The notes: a model not told the origin generated them from the sequence alone. A DNA stretch of 37,372 nucleotides from an uncultured bacterium (GCA_903862465.1 CAIOYH010000228.1:1-37372); one strand, 5' to 3'; counted from the first letter of the stretch, positions 24,613 to 34,541 are shown. Numbers and translations are program-made.

Positions 24613-25584
24613 TTATTCCAAATCCACCTCCTGAACAAAAACCCTAACCTTCGCCTTCTTAAAATTATCCGTATTCGTCAACTTAATATACCTACCTGTC
24701 CCCAACATCATCTTCTTCTGTCCAACCCACACCTCATTAAACGGCAATTCCGTCCCATCCGTAATCACACCCAACTTCAAATGCGTCTGTCCCACCAACA
24801 CCGTCACATTCTCAGTCAACAACGTCAACTGCAAATAATTCTTTCCAACAAAATCTGTATATAACAACAAACTCGACCCGGGCTTAATCACCTTCACAAC
24901 AGCTTTTCTTTGTGGTGTAATTCCCATACTTTTCAACACAGCAGCCTTCGATGCTTGCTTTGCTAACTCCTTATCTCCAATAGACATAGCATAAGCCTTA
25001 ATCACATTCAACACCTTTTGATCCTCCTTCAAACAAGCATTCAAAATCCTCTGATTTTCCTTACTTGTACTATTGATATCACCTTCTAAAGCAATTTTTA
25101 TATTTTGAATTGCCATGGCTTTATCATACCATGTCGTAATACTTTCAATCTGATCTTCCGTAAACCCAACTTCAACCAAAGCATCAGTATTCAAATCAAC
25201 CGCAGCTATCGTAATTTCATAACAAGAACTAAAATCCTCAAACTCTCTTCTAGAAATACAACGTTTAAAATTACTGATACCAAACTCAATCAAAGCCATC
25301 GTTATACTACCATCATCTATACATTTCTTCACCTTATATTCTAAATCATCCAATACAGGTATCAACAAATCCATCGCTTCATTACGTTGTTTTGTTTCTG
25401 CAGCATTCAATTGACGCATCGTAGCAGTAGTGCTAACATGCTGCGCAGCATTAATTCTCGGAAGCCATATTGTTGTAACGTATGTATCATTAAAATACAC
25501 ATCATAAGCTATTATAGCAGTTTTATTAGCATTATACAAAGCTTTAACTGCCATCGAATACAAATAAACATCTACTATTTTCAT
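24613..25584 (-). CDS. Unrecognised 323-residue protein
   Basis: No known family recognised. No signal peptide or membrane segment. Residues 1 to about 215 look mostly helical, with many E/K/D/A runs and few glycines. From about 225 to the end the sequence alternates hydrophobic and polar residues with glycine turns (KPGSSLLLYTDFVGKNYLQL, WVGQKKMMLGTGRYIKL), suggesting a beta-sandwich tail. This two-part shape could suit a structural or adhesion protein of the cytoplasm or envelope, but there is no export signal. A TACTTTTG box lies 44 bases before the ATG. The gene stands alone between a low-complexity tract and 21-bp tandem array 3. Confidence 0.7.
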   Translation of the reverse strand: MKIVDVYLYSMAVKALYNANKTAIIAYDVYFNDTYVTTIWLPRINAAQHVSTTATMRQLNAAETKQRNEAMDLLIPVLDDLEYKVKKCIDDGSITMALIEFGISNFKRCISRREFEDFSSCYEITIAAVDLNTDALVEVGFTEDQIESITTWYDKAMAIQNIKIALEGDINSTSKENQRILNACLKEDQKVLNVIKAYAMSIGDKELAKQASKAAVLKSMGITPQRKAVVKVIKPGSSLLLYTDFVGKNYLQLTLLTENVTVLVGQTHLKLGVITDGTELPFNEVWVGQKKMMLGTGRYIKLTNTDNFKKAKVRVFVQEVDLE

Positions 25585-25627
25585 AACAAACTATTTTTTT
25601 TGATTAATAAATAAAATATCTATACAA

Positions 25628-25635
25628 CAAAAGTA
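25628..25635 (-). promoter_or_regulatory. Promoter -7 box TACTTTTG for the 323-residue protein
   Basis: Exact TAnnTTTG match on the minus strand, 44 bases before the ATG at 25584. Confidence 0.5.
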
Positions 25636-25796
25636 ATCAAAATCATAATACGAAGTGCATTATTTTTAATTTATTTTATACATTGATTTTTCACATATTG
25701 AATTACAGTATGTTACAACCGATTTATTTATTATTTATTTTTATTTATTATTATACGATAACCCGATATTCTTTCAAAAACCCTATTTATTGCATT

Positions 25797-26006
25797 TGAC
25801 AACCGATTTATTTGAATTGACAACCGATTTATTCCATTTGACAACCGATTTATTTGATCTGACAACCGATTTATTTGATCTGACAACCGATTTATTTGAT
25901 CTGACAACCGATTTATTTGATCTGACAACCGATTTATTCCATTTGACAACCGATTTATTTGATTTGCCACCTTGATTATTTGATTTGACAACCGATTTAT
26001 TCACAT
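25797..26006. repeat. 21-bp tandem array 3 (10 units)
   Basis: Ten 21-bp units: a fixed 16-base core TGACAACCGATTTATT followed by a five-base variable tail (TGAAT, CCATT, TGATC four times, CCATT, TGATT, TGATT, CACAT). Unit 9 has a mutated core. A lone degenerate core copy occurs at about 25714-25728. On the minus strand one frame reads as a heptad INRLSDQ with Ile and Leu three apart, but its only start is TTG and all frames are opened by the period. The remaining gap 25636-26148 shows no gene. Confidence 0.95.
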
Positions 26007-26148
26007 CGTAAACCTCATTAATGCTTTCGCATCCCTATCAATTACTTCTATAACAATATACTAGCTATCCGTAAAGATAAATATCCAAACAGCACATAAA
26101 TTTAGCAATAAGAGATAGGTAAATTTGACTACTACACCCTTGAAACCC

Positions 26149-26802
26149 CTACCTCACTATCAATCCATCCTTCATCACCAACTTTCTGTCGGATAGGGCG
26201 GCAAAGTCTTCGTTGTGGGTAACGATGACGAAGGTTTGGGTGAACTTTTCGCGCAAGGCGAAGAAGAGTTTGTGCAATTCGCGGGCGTTTTCGGAGTCGA
26301 GGTTGCCCGAAGGCTCGTCGGCAAGGATGACATCGGGATTGTTGATGAGGGCACGCGCCACCGCCACCCGTTGTGCTTCGCCACCCGAGAGTTGAGAAGG
26401 TTTGTGGGAGATGCGATCTTTCAAACCGAGATAGTCCAACAGCTCCATGGCTTTGGCTTCGGCTTCGCGCCGCGACACTTTGGCGATGAAGGCAGGGATA
26501 CATACGTTTTCGAGCGCCGTGAATTCGGGCAAGAGATGATGAAACTGAAACACGAAGCCGATATGGCGATTGCGAAATGCCGCGAGACGTTTTTCGGAGA
26601 GTTTGTGCACCTGTATGCCATTGATTTCGAGCTCGCCCGTGTCAGGACGATCGAGGGTGCCTAGGATATGGAGCAGGGTGGTTTTGCCCGCGCCGGAAGC
26701 CCCCACGATGGAGACGATTTCGCCCCGAGCGATGTCTAAATCAATGCCTTTCAAGACGCGCAAGGCGGAATATGTCTTTTGAATGTTGCGTACTTTTATC
26801 AT
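26149..26802 (-). CDS. lolD: LolD-like ABC transporter ATP-binding protein
   Basis: A 217-residue ABC ATPase of the MacB/LolD/FtsE group, normal length. Walker A GASGAGKT (about 34-41), Q-loop in [17 protein letters not shown], signature [15 protein letters not shown], Walker [12 protein letters not shown] and the H-loop in IVTHNED are all intact. LolD drives release of lipoproteins from the inner membrane together with LolC/E permeases, which are not next to it here. Its ATG overlaps the stop of the DUF5916 gene by four bases (ATGA), so the two are translationally coupled. A MacB-like efflux role cannot be excluded without the permease. It ends with TAG. Confidence 0.85.
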   Translation of the reverse strand: MIKVRNIQKTYSALRVLKGIDLDIARGEIVSIVGASGAGKTTLLHILGTLDRPDTGELEINGIQVHKLSEKRLAAFRNRHIGFVFQFHHLLPEFTALENVCIPAFIAKVSRREAEAKAMELLDYLGLKDRISHKPSQLSGGEAQRVAVARALINNPDVILADEPSGNLDSENARELHKLFFALREKFTQTFVIVTHNEDFAALSDRKLVMKDGLIVR

Positions 26803-29273
26803 TTTAGGTGGTTTTTTGTTTTGTTCTTATGAGCTAATGTCTTGATGTTTTGGTAATCTATGTAGTAAAGCACTTTAATGGACAAGGAGTTGAGCTGCTT
26901 TTGGGCAAACACGTCGCCAAAGTTACGAAAATAGGAGTTAATCACGCGATCTTTGTTGTCAGAAATGTTGTTTTTATAGGCAATATTCAAACTGCTACCC
27001 GGAGCGAACTCCCAAAAGAAGAGCAAATCAATGTTGAAAGCGTTGTAGTTGAAGTTGTAGGGCGATAAATCGCTGATGGCGGTGTTGACGACGGGGACGC
27101 CATCGTTGTTCAAGTTATACAATTCGGAATAGATCCCATCGGACCAATAGTGGCGCACGGTGAGCGACAAAGAGAGGTTGTTTTTGAAGATATAGCGCAA
27201 ATTCAGCTTGTTTTCGACGGTGTTGACGTCGCGTTTCCCGAAGAGGATGTTGCCTAGATTGTCGAAGTCGGCGAAACCGATGGCATTGTCGTCGTGAGAA
27301 AAGGTGGTGGCGAGATTGAAGTTGAAATGGTTGCTTACGCGGACGATGGGTTGGATGCGAAAGCCGTAGTAGTAGGCATTTTGATAGAATTTGCGATAGA
27401 AATCGGCATTGCAATCGAGGGCAAAAACCTTGCGATAGTCGCTAGAGGAGCCTGCATAGATGTAATAATATTCGTCCACCATATAAAACCTGCCCGGGAT
27501 GCGCGGTTCGTAGAAGTCGTTTACCTTGATGGGCTGCATGTCCAAGCCCGACCAAATGGTAAGGTATTTTTTTGTGGTGAAGTTATTGCTTAGGGAGATA
27601 GTGAAGTTCTCCACGTACTTAGTGAGATAGTTCTCGGTGTAAGCAATTGCGAAAGAACTCGACATGTCTTTGCATTTGCCAAAAGGCTTGAAGATATAAT
27701 AGTTGAGGTTGACGCCTGTGGCGGTTTGATTGTTGGTTAGGACCAAGCCTAGGTCGTTGGCGTCCCAGGTGTTGTTCATTTCGTTGCGATAGACCGAAAA
27801 TTGGAAGTTGCCGCTCATTTTTGAGAAGCCTAAGGCATAGCGATAGCCTAAGGTGGTTTGGAAATTGGTGGCAATGGAGTCGAAACGATGATAGAGCTGA
27901 CTGAGGGCAACGTTGGCGGTGAATTGATAGGCGTTCTTTTTGTCGTTCAGGCGCATGCCTAAGAGGGAAATGTTGCTGTCGTCGAACTTTTTGGCACGTA
28001 AGGTGCTTGTGTTTACGAAATATATCTTTGAATTGTGTTTGAGGATTTGGTCAAAAACGAAGATGTTGTAGTTGGTGAGGGGTTCGGTGAGGATTTTGCG
28101 TTTGTTGCCGAGGGAGTCTTTGAGGGTTGCATACATATTGTTGGTGATGGCGTTGAAAATGCCGATAGCGGTGCCATGTTTGTTTCGTCCCGAGAACTTT
28201 ATAGCGTTGATGAGCTTGGCAGTGGAAGGGTTTTTGTCTATCACTTCGCCTGAGCGGAGGGAATCATACGCAGCATAATAGCCCGTAGGCTCGCGACCAA
28301 TGCGTCGAGAGTAAAAGAGGTTTCCTTCCTTGAACAGGTCAATGGCTTCGGTGAAAAAGGGGCGATAATCTTCGTAAACGGTTTCGAAGGCAGAGATGTT
28401 TTTCACCTGATAGTCGGATTGGACCTGAGAGAAATCGGGGAGGAGGGTTACATCGAGGGTGAAGCTTTCGTTGATGCCGTATTTCAAGTCTAATCCACCG
28501 CTGAAGGAAGATGATAAATTGCTCTTTTCATTGATATTATAGGGATAATGACTGCCACTGACCGATAAGAATGGGGATAAAGACAAGCGTAAGGGTGAAT
28601 TGATGTCGTGGACTCCCTCGAGCTTTCCCCAATCTGCCAAAGTGTTACCCGAGCCTTTAATTTCTAACATCCATTGGTCAATTTCGCGATTGCGGCGAAT
28701 GGAACGTTCGAGTTGGAAGCCCCATTTCTGTGTGTTGGAGGTTGGAAAGCGAATTGCGGAATAGCTTATCTTCATCTCGCAAGCCCAACCGTTAGGCAGC
28801 AACTTGACAGCACTTTGCCATACGCCATTATAGGTACCATCGTTGTAGCGATAATCTTTTTGAACGCCCGAAGCATAGACCATGAATACGTAGGCATCCT
28901 GTTGGAGACCATAGGTGTCGAATTCAACGCCGATGTAGTCTGCATTCAGTTCGTCGTCGCGGTTGCCTAATTGGCGCAGGATGCTGTCGGGGGCGGTGTC
29001 GTACATCATGGCAGAGACATAGATGGCATCGTCGTCGTAAGCGATCTTAACGACGGTTTTTTGGGAGACATCTTTGTCGTAGTTGGGGTCGTATTGCTTG
29101 AAATCGTAAATGGCTTCGCAAGCATTCCAACACGTGTCGGATAAAACGCCATCAATCTTAGGGGGAAGGAGGCAACGATGGGCTGTGGCAACCTTATGCT
29201 GAGCGAATAGCGTCATTGGTATAAAGAAGATACAGAGTAGAGAGGACAATAAAAATATATAGAAACGGTACAT
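26799..29273 (-). CDS. DUF5916 outer-membrane protein (CBM9-like domain plus beta-barrel)
   Basis: An 824-residue protein with a signal peptide (about 1-24, ending LFAQ). Residues about 30-220 resemble a family-9 carbohydrate-binding-like domain: [56 protein letters not shown]. The rest follows the DUF5916 pattern, with [33 protein letters not shown] and many alternating aromatic strands, as in an outer-membrane beta-barrel. DUF5916 proteins are common in Bacteroidota; their function is not established. It overlaps the LolD-like gene by four bases. A TATTTTTG box lies 47 bases upstream of the start. Confidence 0.88.
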   Translation of the reverse strand: MYRFYIFLLSSLLCIFFIPMTLFAQHKVATAHRCLLPPKIDGVLSDTCWNACEAIYDFKQYDPNYDKDVSQKTVVKIAYDDDAIYVSAMMYDTAPDSILRQLGNRDDELNADYIGVEFDTYGLQQDAYVFMVYASGVQKDYRYNDGTYNGVWQSAVKLLPNGWACEMKISYSAIRFPTSNTQKWGFQLERSIRRNREIDQWMLEIKGSGNTLADWGKLEGVHDINSPLRLSLSPFLSVSGSHYPYNINEKSNLSSSFSGGLDLKYGINESFTLDVTLLPDFSQVQSDYQVKNISAFETVYEDYRPFFTEAIDLFKEGNLFYSRRIGREPTGYYAAYDSLRSGEVIDKNPSTAKLINAIKFSGRNKHGTAIGIFNAITNNMYATLKDSLGNKRKILTEPLTNYNIFVFDQILKHNSKIYFVNTSTLRAKKFDDSNISLLGMRLNDKKNAYQFTANVALSQLYHRFDSIATNFQTTLGYRYALGFSKMSGNFQFSVYRNEMNNTWDANDLGLVLTNNQTATGVNLNYYIFKPFGKCKDMSSSFAIAYTENYLTKYVENFTISLSNNFTTKKYLTIWSGLDMQPIKVNDFYEPRIPGRFYMVDEYYYIYAGSSSDYRKVFALDCNADFYRKFYQNAYYYGFRIQPIVRVSNHFNFNLATTFSHDDNAIGFADFDNLGNILFGKRDVNTVENKLNLRYIFKNNLSLSLTVRHYWSDGIYSELYNLNNDGVPVVNTAISDLSPYNFNYNAFNIDLLFFWEFAPGSSLNIAYKNNISDNKDRVINSYFRNFGDVFAQKQLNSLSIKVLYYIDYQNIKTLAHKNKTKNHLK

Positions 29274-29320
29274 AAAAACAAGGATAAAATTTATATATCA
29301 ACATGAACAAAATTCGGTGG

Positions 29321-29328
29321 CAAAAATA
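29321..29328 (-). promoter_or_regulatory. Promoter -7 box TATTTTTG for the DUF5916-lolD operon
   Basis: Exact TAnnTTTG match on the minus strand, 47 bases before the ATG at 29273. Confidence 0.55.
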
Positions 29329-29370
29329 TATAAAAATTCATTACGATGATAAGAATGTTGTTTATTTTAC

Positions 29371-29411
29371 CACAAGGAGCACAAAGGAAAAATACACAAA
29401 GAACACAAGGC
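29371..29411. repeat. Low-complexity CACAAAG-word tract
   Basis: ACCACAAGGAGCACAAAGGA followed by ACACAAAGAACACAAGG. A member of the same word family as 5886-5921 and, reversed, 21781-21916. Confidence 0.5.
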
Positions 29412-29441
29412 TTTTGAATTTAGCTTACTAGTATTTGGTTG

Positions 29442-31307
29442 CTAATCTAAAGTACTGTAAATGGAGTTTTGGCTTTTGAAGTCTTTGACCAAAAGCTTCA
29501 TCTTTTTCACTAAACGCATATTATCATGTTCGGAAAGTAAAGATATCAATTCTTCGACAGAGGTTTCTACTTGATGGTGGTCGGGCATCTCTACTTTGGC
29601 AATCATGATTTTAGGATTGTGAGTGGGGATGGTGTTCTCGGTATCGTTTAGGAGTTCTTCATACAGTTTCTCGCCCGGACGTAAGCCCGTGTAACTAATC
29701 TGAATGTCCTTGCCCAATTCGAGGCGACTCAGTTTGATCATCTTTTTGGCTAAGTCAAGAATCTTGACAGATTTCCCCATGTCGAAGATAAATATCTCGC
29801 CACCATTGCCGAATGCACCTGCTTCGAGGACTAATTGGCAGGCTTCAGGGATGGTCATGAAGAAACGTGTGACTTCGGCATCAGTGATGGTGATGGGACC
29901 ACCTTTTTCTATTTGTTCGCGAAATAAAGGAATGACAGAGCCATTGGAGCCTAAAACGTTGCCGAAGCGCGTGGTAATGAAGCGGGTGATGTTCTTTTGA
30001 TTTAGACTCTGAGTGTAAAGTTCGGCTATCCTTTTGCTTGCGCCCATCACGTTGGTTGGGTTTACGGCTTTGTCGGTGGAAACCATGACGAACTTCTGCA
30101 CAGCATATTCAACAGACAAATCGGCGATGATTTTGGTGCCTTCCACATTGGTGTGGACTGCCTCAGCGGGATTGTTTTCCATCATAGGAACATGTTTGTA
30201 AGCCGCAGCATGAAATACCATCTGAGGACGGAAGGCTTCCATAATCTTACGCATACGCACTTTGTTGGTGACGTCGCCGACTATTATCTCTGCATTCACG
30301 GAGCGATATTTTTCCATCAGCTCCAATTCGAGATGATATAAAGGAGATTCTGCCTGATCAATTAATATCACTTTAGCAGGGGAGAACTTCGCAATTTGGC
30401 GGACCAATTCGCTGCCAATACTTCCTGCAGCGCCCGTAACCATTACTGTTTTTCCTAAGATATCTTGACGGATTTTCTTTTCGTCTAATTTAATCTCCTC
30501 ACGCTCCAAAAGGTCTTCGATGTTGATCTTCTTAATTTGTTTAAAACTGAGTTCGCCATTAATCCATCGGCTTACGGGCGGGACACTCAACACTTTGGTG
30601 TTATATGCCAAGCATTTCTCGATGATTTCTTGCTTTTTGGAAGCCTTAATGTTTTGAATGGAAATGATGAGATGTTCGATGGAATTTGAATCGAGTAGTT
30701 TGTCAAGCTTATCGGTACCATAGATTGGAATATCTTCGATTTTCATGCCGGATTTCTTGGGGTCGTCGTCAATAAAACCTAGCACTTTGTATTTAGTGCC
30801 TGCATCTCTGTCTAAGCTGCGTTTAGCAATCACACCGCTTTCGCCGGCACCATAAATCAGGACATTGGTTTTTTCTTTTGAAGGATTGTTTATTTCCATA
30901 TACATGATTTTTACCAAAATACGAAAGCCAACTAAGGCAAGTGTCGTGGTGATAAAATCAATAATGATAATAGAGTATGGTATGAAGTTTACTTTATTAA
31001 TTAGGTAGTAAGAAATCAAATCGGTTACAATAAAAGCCATCGTTCCGATGATGGACACGATAACGATACGGGTGGCGTCGTCGGTGCTTGTATAATGGAT
31101 AATACCTGTGTAGGTTTTTGTTACAATAAAAGTGATGGCTCTTATTCCGACGACATATAGTATGACTTTTGGCAAGGTGATTAAGTCTTGTTGGGGCAAG
31201 TCGAAATTAAAGCGCAACAAATATGCAAGCACTACAGAGAATACGCAGATTATTATGTCAATACAAAAGATTAGCCAGCGTGGAAGATTCAATTTTATGG
31301 AAAACAT
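29442..31307 (-). CDS. Membrane-anchored NDP-sugar 4,6-dehydratase (CapD/PglF/WbpM type)
   Basis: A 621-residue protein. Residues 1 to about 125 carry four hydrophobic segments. A first, CoA-binding-like Rossmann region (INVLIYGAGESG type) follows at about 145-250. The catalytic SDR domain starts near 285 with VTGAAGSIGSE (GxxGxxG). Active-site segments are MVSTDKAVNP and MGASKR, where methionine replaces the usual tyrosine as in PglF/WbpM/FlaA1. These enzymes make UDP-4-keto-6-deoxy-GlcNAc for capsule, O-antigen or glycoprotein glycans. Length agrees with PglF and WbpM. No other sugar gene adjoins it; a TATCTTTG box lies 24 bases before the start. Confidence 0.9.
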   Translation of the reverse strand: MFSIKLNLPRWLIFCIDIIICVFSVVLAYLLRFNFDLPQQDLITLPKVILYVVGIRAITFIVTKTYTGIIHYTSTDDATRIVIVSIIGTMAFIVTDLISYYLINKVNFIPYSIIIIDFITTTLALVGFRILVKIMYMEINNPSKEKTNVLIYGAGESGVIAKRSLDRDAGTKYKVLGFIDDDPKKSGMKIEDIPIYGTDKLDKLLDSNSIEHLIISIQNIKASKKQEIIEKCLAYNTKVLSVPPVSRWINGELSFKQIKKINIEDLLEREEIKLDEKKIRQDILGKTVMVTGAAGSIGSELVRQIAKFSPAKVILIDQAESPLYHLELELMEKYRSVNAEIIVGDVTNKVRMRKIMEAFRPQMVFHAAAYKHVPMMENNPAEAVHTNVEGTKIIADLSVEYAVQKFVMVSTDKAVNPTNVMGASKRIAELYTQSLNQKNITRFITTRFGNVLGSNGSVIPLFREQIEKGGPITITDAEVTRFFMTIPEACQLVLEAGAFGNGGEIFIFDMGKSVKILDLAKKMIKLSRLELGKDIQISYTGLRPGEKLYEELLNDTENTIPTHNPKIMIAKVEMPDHHQVETSVEELISLLSEHDNMRLVKKMKLLVKDFKSQNSIYSTLD

Positions 31308-31331
31308 TTTTTAGATTTTACAAATAAAGGT

Positions 31332-31339
31332 CAAAGATA
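31332..31339 (-). promoter_or_regulatory. Promoter -7 box TATCTTTG for the CapD-type gene
   Basis: Exact TAnnTTTG match on the minus strand, 24 bases before the ATG at 31307. Confidence 0.6.
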
Positions 31340-31392
31340 AAACAATATTTTTACATGTGATTCGCAAACGTAATGAAATTTTTTCAAATAAA

Positions 31393-31425
31393 TTGAAATT
31401 AGTACCTTAAAAATTTATATTTTTG
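31393..31425 (+). promoter_or_regulatory. Promoter TTG-N22-TATTTTTG for gcvT
   Basis: TTG at 31393-31395 and TATTTTTG at 31418-31425, spacing 22, give a good Bacteroidota promoter. The ATG is 86 bases after the -7 box. No glycine riboswitch-like structure was recognised in this short leader. Confidence 0.6.
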
Positions 31426-31511
31426 CCAAATGAAATCTTTTGTCTATACAATGATTTTAGCATTAAAGTTACTAACACTCTATTTTTTACTTAATTAATA
31501 AAAACTAAACA

Positions 31512-32600
31512 ATGAAAACAACAGCATTTAAAACAATTCACGAAGCGAACGGTGCCAAGATGGTTGAGTTTGCAGGATTTTATATGCCCATTCAGTATGA
31601 AGGTCTTCTTATTGAGCATGAAACTGTACGCAAAGCACTCGGTGTGTTTGACGTTTCACACATGGGCGAATTTTGGGTGGAAGGTCCCAAAGCACTTGAA
31701 TTTGTTCAGTATGTTACTTCCAATGATGCTTCAAAGCTATGGGATGGCAAGGTTCAATATTCATGTTACCCTAATGGTAAAGGTGGTATCGTAGATGATT
31801 TATTGGTCTATCGTTTCAATGCCGAGAAGTTTCTTTTGGTGGTTAATGCCGCTAATATTGATAAAGATTGGGCTTGGGTGAATCAAAACAATAATCTTGG
31901 TGCGAAACTTACCAATGCTTCGGATGGAACTTCTCAATTGGCTATTCAAGGACCTTTGGCATTGAAAGCTATGCAAAAATTGACAGATACGACTGTGACG
32001 GATATGGAATATTATACGTTTAAAGTATTGAAATTTGCCGGTGTAGATGATATTCTTTTTTCAACAACAGGTTATACAGGTTCGGGTGGATGTGAAGTTT
32101 ATTTCCCCAATAAATATGCGGAATTGATGTGGAATGCCGTGATGGAAGCCGGAAAAGAATTCGGTATAAAACCTATTGGATTAGCAGCTCGTGACACCTT
32201 ACGCCTAGAAATGGGTTTCTGTTTGTATGGAAATGATATCAATGACACTACGTCTCCAATGGAAGGTGGTTTAGGTTGGATTACTAAATTTACAGATGAA
32301 AAGAATTTTATAGATAAAGACTATAATCTAAAACAAAAACAAGAAGGCGTTACACGCAAGTTGGTGGGTTTTGAAATGATTGATCGTGGTATTCCCCGTC
32401 ATTATTATGAAATTTGTGATGCTGATGGCAACCTGATTGGTGAAGTAACTTCGGGCACTATGGCTCCTTCTCTTCAGGTAAATATCGGTATGGGTTATGT
32501 GAAAACAGCCTATTCGAAATTGGATACTGAAATTTATATCAAGATACGTGAGAAACTTATCAAAGCGAAAGTGGTGAAGACACCGTTTTATAAAGGATAG
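31512..32600 (+). CDS. gcvT: Aminomethyltransferase, glycine cleavage T-protein
   Basis: A 362-residue T-protein of full length. It contains [10 protein letters not shown] near the N-terminus, [14 protein letters not shown] with the conserved aspartate that orients folate, [13 protein letters not shown], and [18 protein letters not shown] in the second half. It transfers the methylene group from the H-protein-bound aminomethyl intermediate to tetrahydrofolate, releasing ammonia. Other glycine-cleavage genes are not adjacent, so the system is split in this genome. It is a single-gene unit with its own promoter and a strong shared terminator after a TAG stop. Confidence 0.95.
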   Translation: MKTTAFKTIHEANGAKMVEFAGFYMPIQYEGLLIEHETVRKALGVFDVSHMGEFWVEGPKALEFVQYVTSNDASKLWDGKVQYSCYPNGKGGIVDDLLVYRFNAEKFLLVVNAANIDKDWAWVNQNNNLGAKLTNASDGTSQLAIQGPLALKAMQKLTDTTVTDMEYYTFKVLKFAGVDDILFSTTGYTGSGGCEVYFPNKYAELMWNAVMEAGKEFGIKPIGLAARDTLRLEMGFCLYGNDINDTTSPMEGGLGWITKFTDEKNFIDKDYNLKQKQEGVTRKLVGFEMIDRGIPRHYYEICDADGNLIGEVTSGTMAPSLQVNIGMGYVKTAYSKLDTEIYIKIREKLIKAKVVKTPFYKG

Positions 32601-32616
32601 CCAAAATAGTTTACAT

Positions 32617-32650
32617 AAAAAAAGCCTTGTTTTCACAAGGCTTTTTTTTT
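32617..32650. terminator. Bidirectional terminator between gcvT and the tRNA cluster
   Basis: GCCTTGT (32624-32630) pairs with ACAAGGC (32635-32641), flanked by an A run on the left and a T run on the right. It works for gcvT on the plus strand and for the tRNA transcript on the minus strand. Confidence 0.85.
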
Positions 32651-32656
32651 ATTCTG

Positions 32657-32730
32657 TAGCGAGAACGAGAGTTGAACTCGTGACCTCCGGGTTATGAATC
32701 CGACGCTCTAACCATCTGAGCTACCTCGCC
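32657..32730 (-). tRNA. tRNA-Met (CAT), elongator type
   Basis: Folds as a standard cloverleaf: acceptor GGCGAGG with TCTCGCT (G-T pairs at the ends), D-arm AGCTCAGATGGTTAGAGC, anticodon loop ATTCATAA, T-arm ACGAG-TTCAACT-CTCGT, discriminator A. The acceptor is not that of an initiator tRNA. A lysidine-modified Ile tRNA also has CAT and cannot be fully excluded. Confidence 0.92.
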
Positions 32731-32793
32731 AATTGTAGCATCAATTTTCTTATTTACCTACATTTGAGAATGAGAATCGGAATTCAAAATCAG

Positions 32794-32866
32794 TGATCCC
32801 GATTGGATTCGAACCAATGGCCCACAGCTTAGAAGGCTGTTGCTCTATCCACTGAGCTACGGGACC
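32794..32866 (-). tRNA. tRNA-Arg (TCT)
   Basis: Acceptor GGTCCCG with CGGGATC, D-arm AGCTCAGTGGATAGAGC, anticodon stem ACAGC/GCTGT with loop CTTCTAA (anticodon TCT), T-loop TTCGAAT, discriminator A. Confidence 0.95.
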
Positions 32867-32889
32867 GTTTTGTTTTCTTTTAATCGTAG

Positions 32890-32964
32890 TCGGGGTAGCA
32901 GGATTCGAACCTGCGACCCCCTGGTCCCAAACCAGGTACGCTAGCCGGGCTGCGCTATACCCCG
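32890..32964 (-). tRNA. tRNA-Pro (TGG)
   Basis: Acceptor CGGGGTA with TACCCCG, anticodon stem CCTGG/CCAGG with loop TTTGGGA (anticodon TGG), T-arm GCAGG-TTCGAAT-CCTGC, discriminator A. Confidence 0.95.
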
Positions 32965-33004
32965 ATATAAAAAATCTATTAAAAGAAAACACACCAATCT
33001 GAAT

Positions 33005-33094
<90 letters not shown>

Positions 33095-33171
33095 CGGTAA
33101 GCTGAATTAATATTGATCCATAAGAAAAAAAGAACGATTTACAATTTTCCACTCATTTCCGAATGGGAGTG

Positions 33172-33201
33172 CAAAAGTATAAAAAATTTTTATGTTGGCA
33201 A
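33172..33201 (-). promoter_or_regulatory. Promoter TTG-N19-TACTTTTG of the tRNA cluster
   Basis: On the minus strand a TTG (33199-33201) and TACTTTTG (33172-33179) are separated by 19 bases, a near-ideal Bacteroidota promoter. It lies 78 bases upstream of the first tRNA. Confidence 0.75.
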
Positions 33202-33239
33202 GCTTTTTTTTTATTTAATTTCAAAAAAAGACAAAAAAC

Positions 33240-34439
33240 CTACATTATTCTCCCTGGATAAACCTTTAAAGCTTCTTCCAAACACTTCATCGCCATCTTT
33301 AAATCTTCTACTTTTAAGACATAACTGATACGAACTTCATTCTTTCCTAAGCCACAAGTTGCATAAAAACCTGTGGCGGGAGCTAGCATAACTGTTTGAT
33401 TGTTATATTCAAAACCTTCGAGCAACCATTGACAGAATTTGTCAGAGTCATCAATAGGCAAACGAGCTACGGCATAAAATGCTCCTTTAGGGTTTGGGCA
33501 AAAGCATCCGGGAATTTTATTTATGGATTCTACAACAATATTTCTGCGCATAATATATTCTGCCATCACTTTGTCGAAATAAGATTGTGGGGTGTCAATG
33601 GCAGCTTCGGATAGAATTTGACCAAAAGTAGGAGGGCTTAGGCGTGCTTGAGCAAATTTCATTGCTACATTATAGATGTCTTTGTTGCGCGTGATGAAGG
33701 TGCCTATTCTAGCTCCACAAGCACTATAACGTTTCGAGACGGAATCCAACAAGATAACATTGTTGTCAATATCTTTCAAATTCATTACAGAGAAATGTTC
33801 TTCACCATCGTAGCAAAACTCACGATAGACTTCATCAGAGAAGAGGTACAAATCATATTTCAATATTAATTGTCGCAATTCTTGTAGTTCCGCTTCAGAA
33901 TACAAATACCCTGTGGGATTGTTGGGATTACACACCATGATAGCTTTGGTTTTGGGTGTAATCAGTTTTTCAAATTCGCTGATAGGTGGCAAAGCAAATC
34001 CATTTTCAATGTTAGAGATAACTGGTTTGACGACTACACCTGCTGTGATAGCAAAGCCGTTATAGTTGGCATAAAAGGGTTCCGGTATGATGACTTCATC
34101 GCCCGGGTTCATACATGCCATGAAAGCGAACAATATGCCTTCTGAGCCGCCACAGGTAACGATGATTTGATCTTCGGTGACATCAATGTTGCAGCGTTTG
34201 TAGTACGCTACTAACTTTTTTCGATAGGAAAGTATCCCTGCTGAATGGCTATATTCCACCACTTTTATGTTGGAATGTTTCAATACATCCATAGCACCTT
34301 CCGGTGTTTCAATGTCGGGTTGACCGATGTTTAAATGATAGACTTTTCGACCTTTACGTTTTGCTTCTTCAGCATACGGAACAAGTTTACGAATGGGAGA
34401 GGCAGGCATCGCCAAGCCTTTTTCTGATATTTTTGGCAT
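33240..34439 (-). CDS. PLP-dependent class I/II aminotransferase
   Basis: A 399-residue aminotransferase of the aspartate aminotransferase fold. Typical pieces are NIGQPDIETP, GGSEGILFAF (cofactor phosphate region), CNPNNPTGYLYSE with the substrate-facing Asn, YLFSDEVYREF, and the Schiff-base lysine in SVSKRYSACGARIG. A C-terminal RISYVL contains the arginine that binds the substrate carboxylate. Exact amino acid specificity cannot be set; broad aspartate or aromatic/branched-chain activity is possible. The ATG at 34439 is used because the longer reading runs back through a terminator hairpin. It stands between the DUF1573 genes and the tRNA cluster without an obvious partner. Confidence 0.9.
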   Translation of the reverse strand: MPKISEKGLAMPASPIRKLVPYAEEAKRKGRKVYHLNIGQPDIETPEGAMDVLKHSNIKVVEYSHSAGILSYRKKLVAYYKRCNIDVTEDQIIVTCGGSEGILFAFMACMNPGDEVIIPEPFYANYNGFAITAGVVVKPVISNIENGFALPPISEFEKLITPKTKAIMVCNPNNPTGYLYSEAELQELRQLILKYDLYLFSDEVYREFCYDGEEHFSVMNLKDIDNNVILLDSVSKRYSACGARIGTFITRNKDIYNVAMKFAQARLSPPTFGQILSEAAIDTPQSYFDKVMAEYIMRRNIVVESINKIPGCFCPNPKGAFYAVARLPIDDSDKFCQWLLEGFEYNNQTVMLAPATGFYATCGLGKNEVRISYVLKVEDLKMAMKCLEEALKVYPGRIM

Positions 34440-34460
34440 AAGTTTGAAATTATATGAATA

Positions 34461-34487
34461 AAAAAACCGGCATTTGAAATGCCGGTG
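34461..34487 (-). terminator. Rho-independent terminator after the DUF1573 genes
   Basis: ACCGGCATTT and AAATGCCGGT form a perfect 10-bp stem around one base, followed by a T run on the minus strand. It ends the upstream DUF1573 transcript just ahead of the aminotransferase ATG. Because of its place in that gene's leader it might also attenuate readthrough. Confidence 0.8.
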
Positions 34488-34541
34488 CAAATATTCAACT
34501 TTTTATTGAATAAAAAAAATAAATTTCGAAATAGTTTGAAA

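Noticed and set aside
25797-26006. CRISPR-like array with 5-base spacers
   Set aside because: A 16-base core and 5-base tails are far too short for CRISPR repeats and spacers; it is a simple tandem repeat.
34491-34513. Second terminator at the TATTCAA/TTGAATA inverted repeat
   Set aside because: AT-rich stem not followed by a T run on the minus strand; the GC-rich hairpin at 34461-34487 explains termination better.
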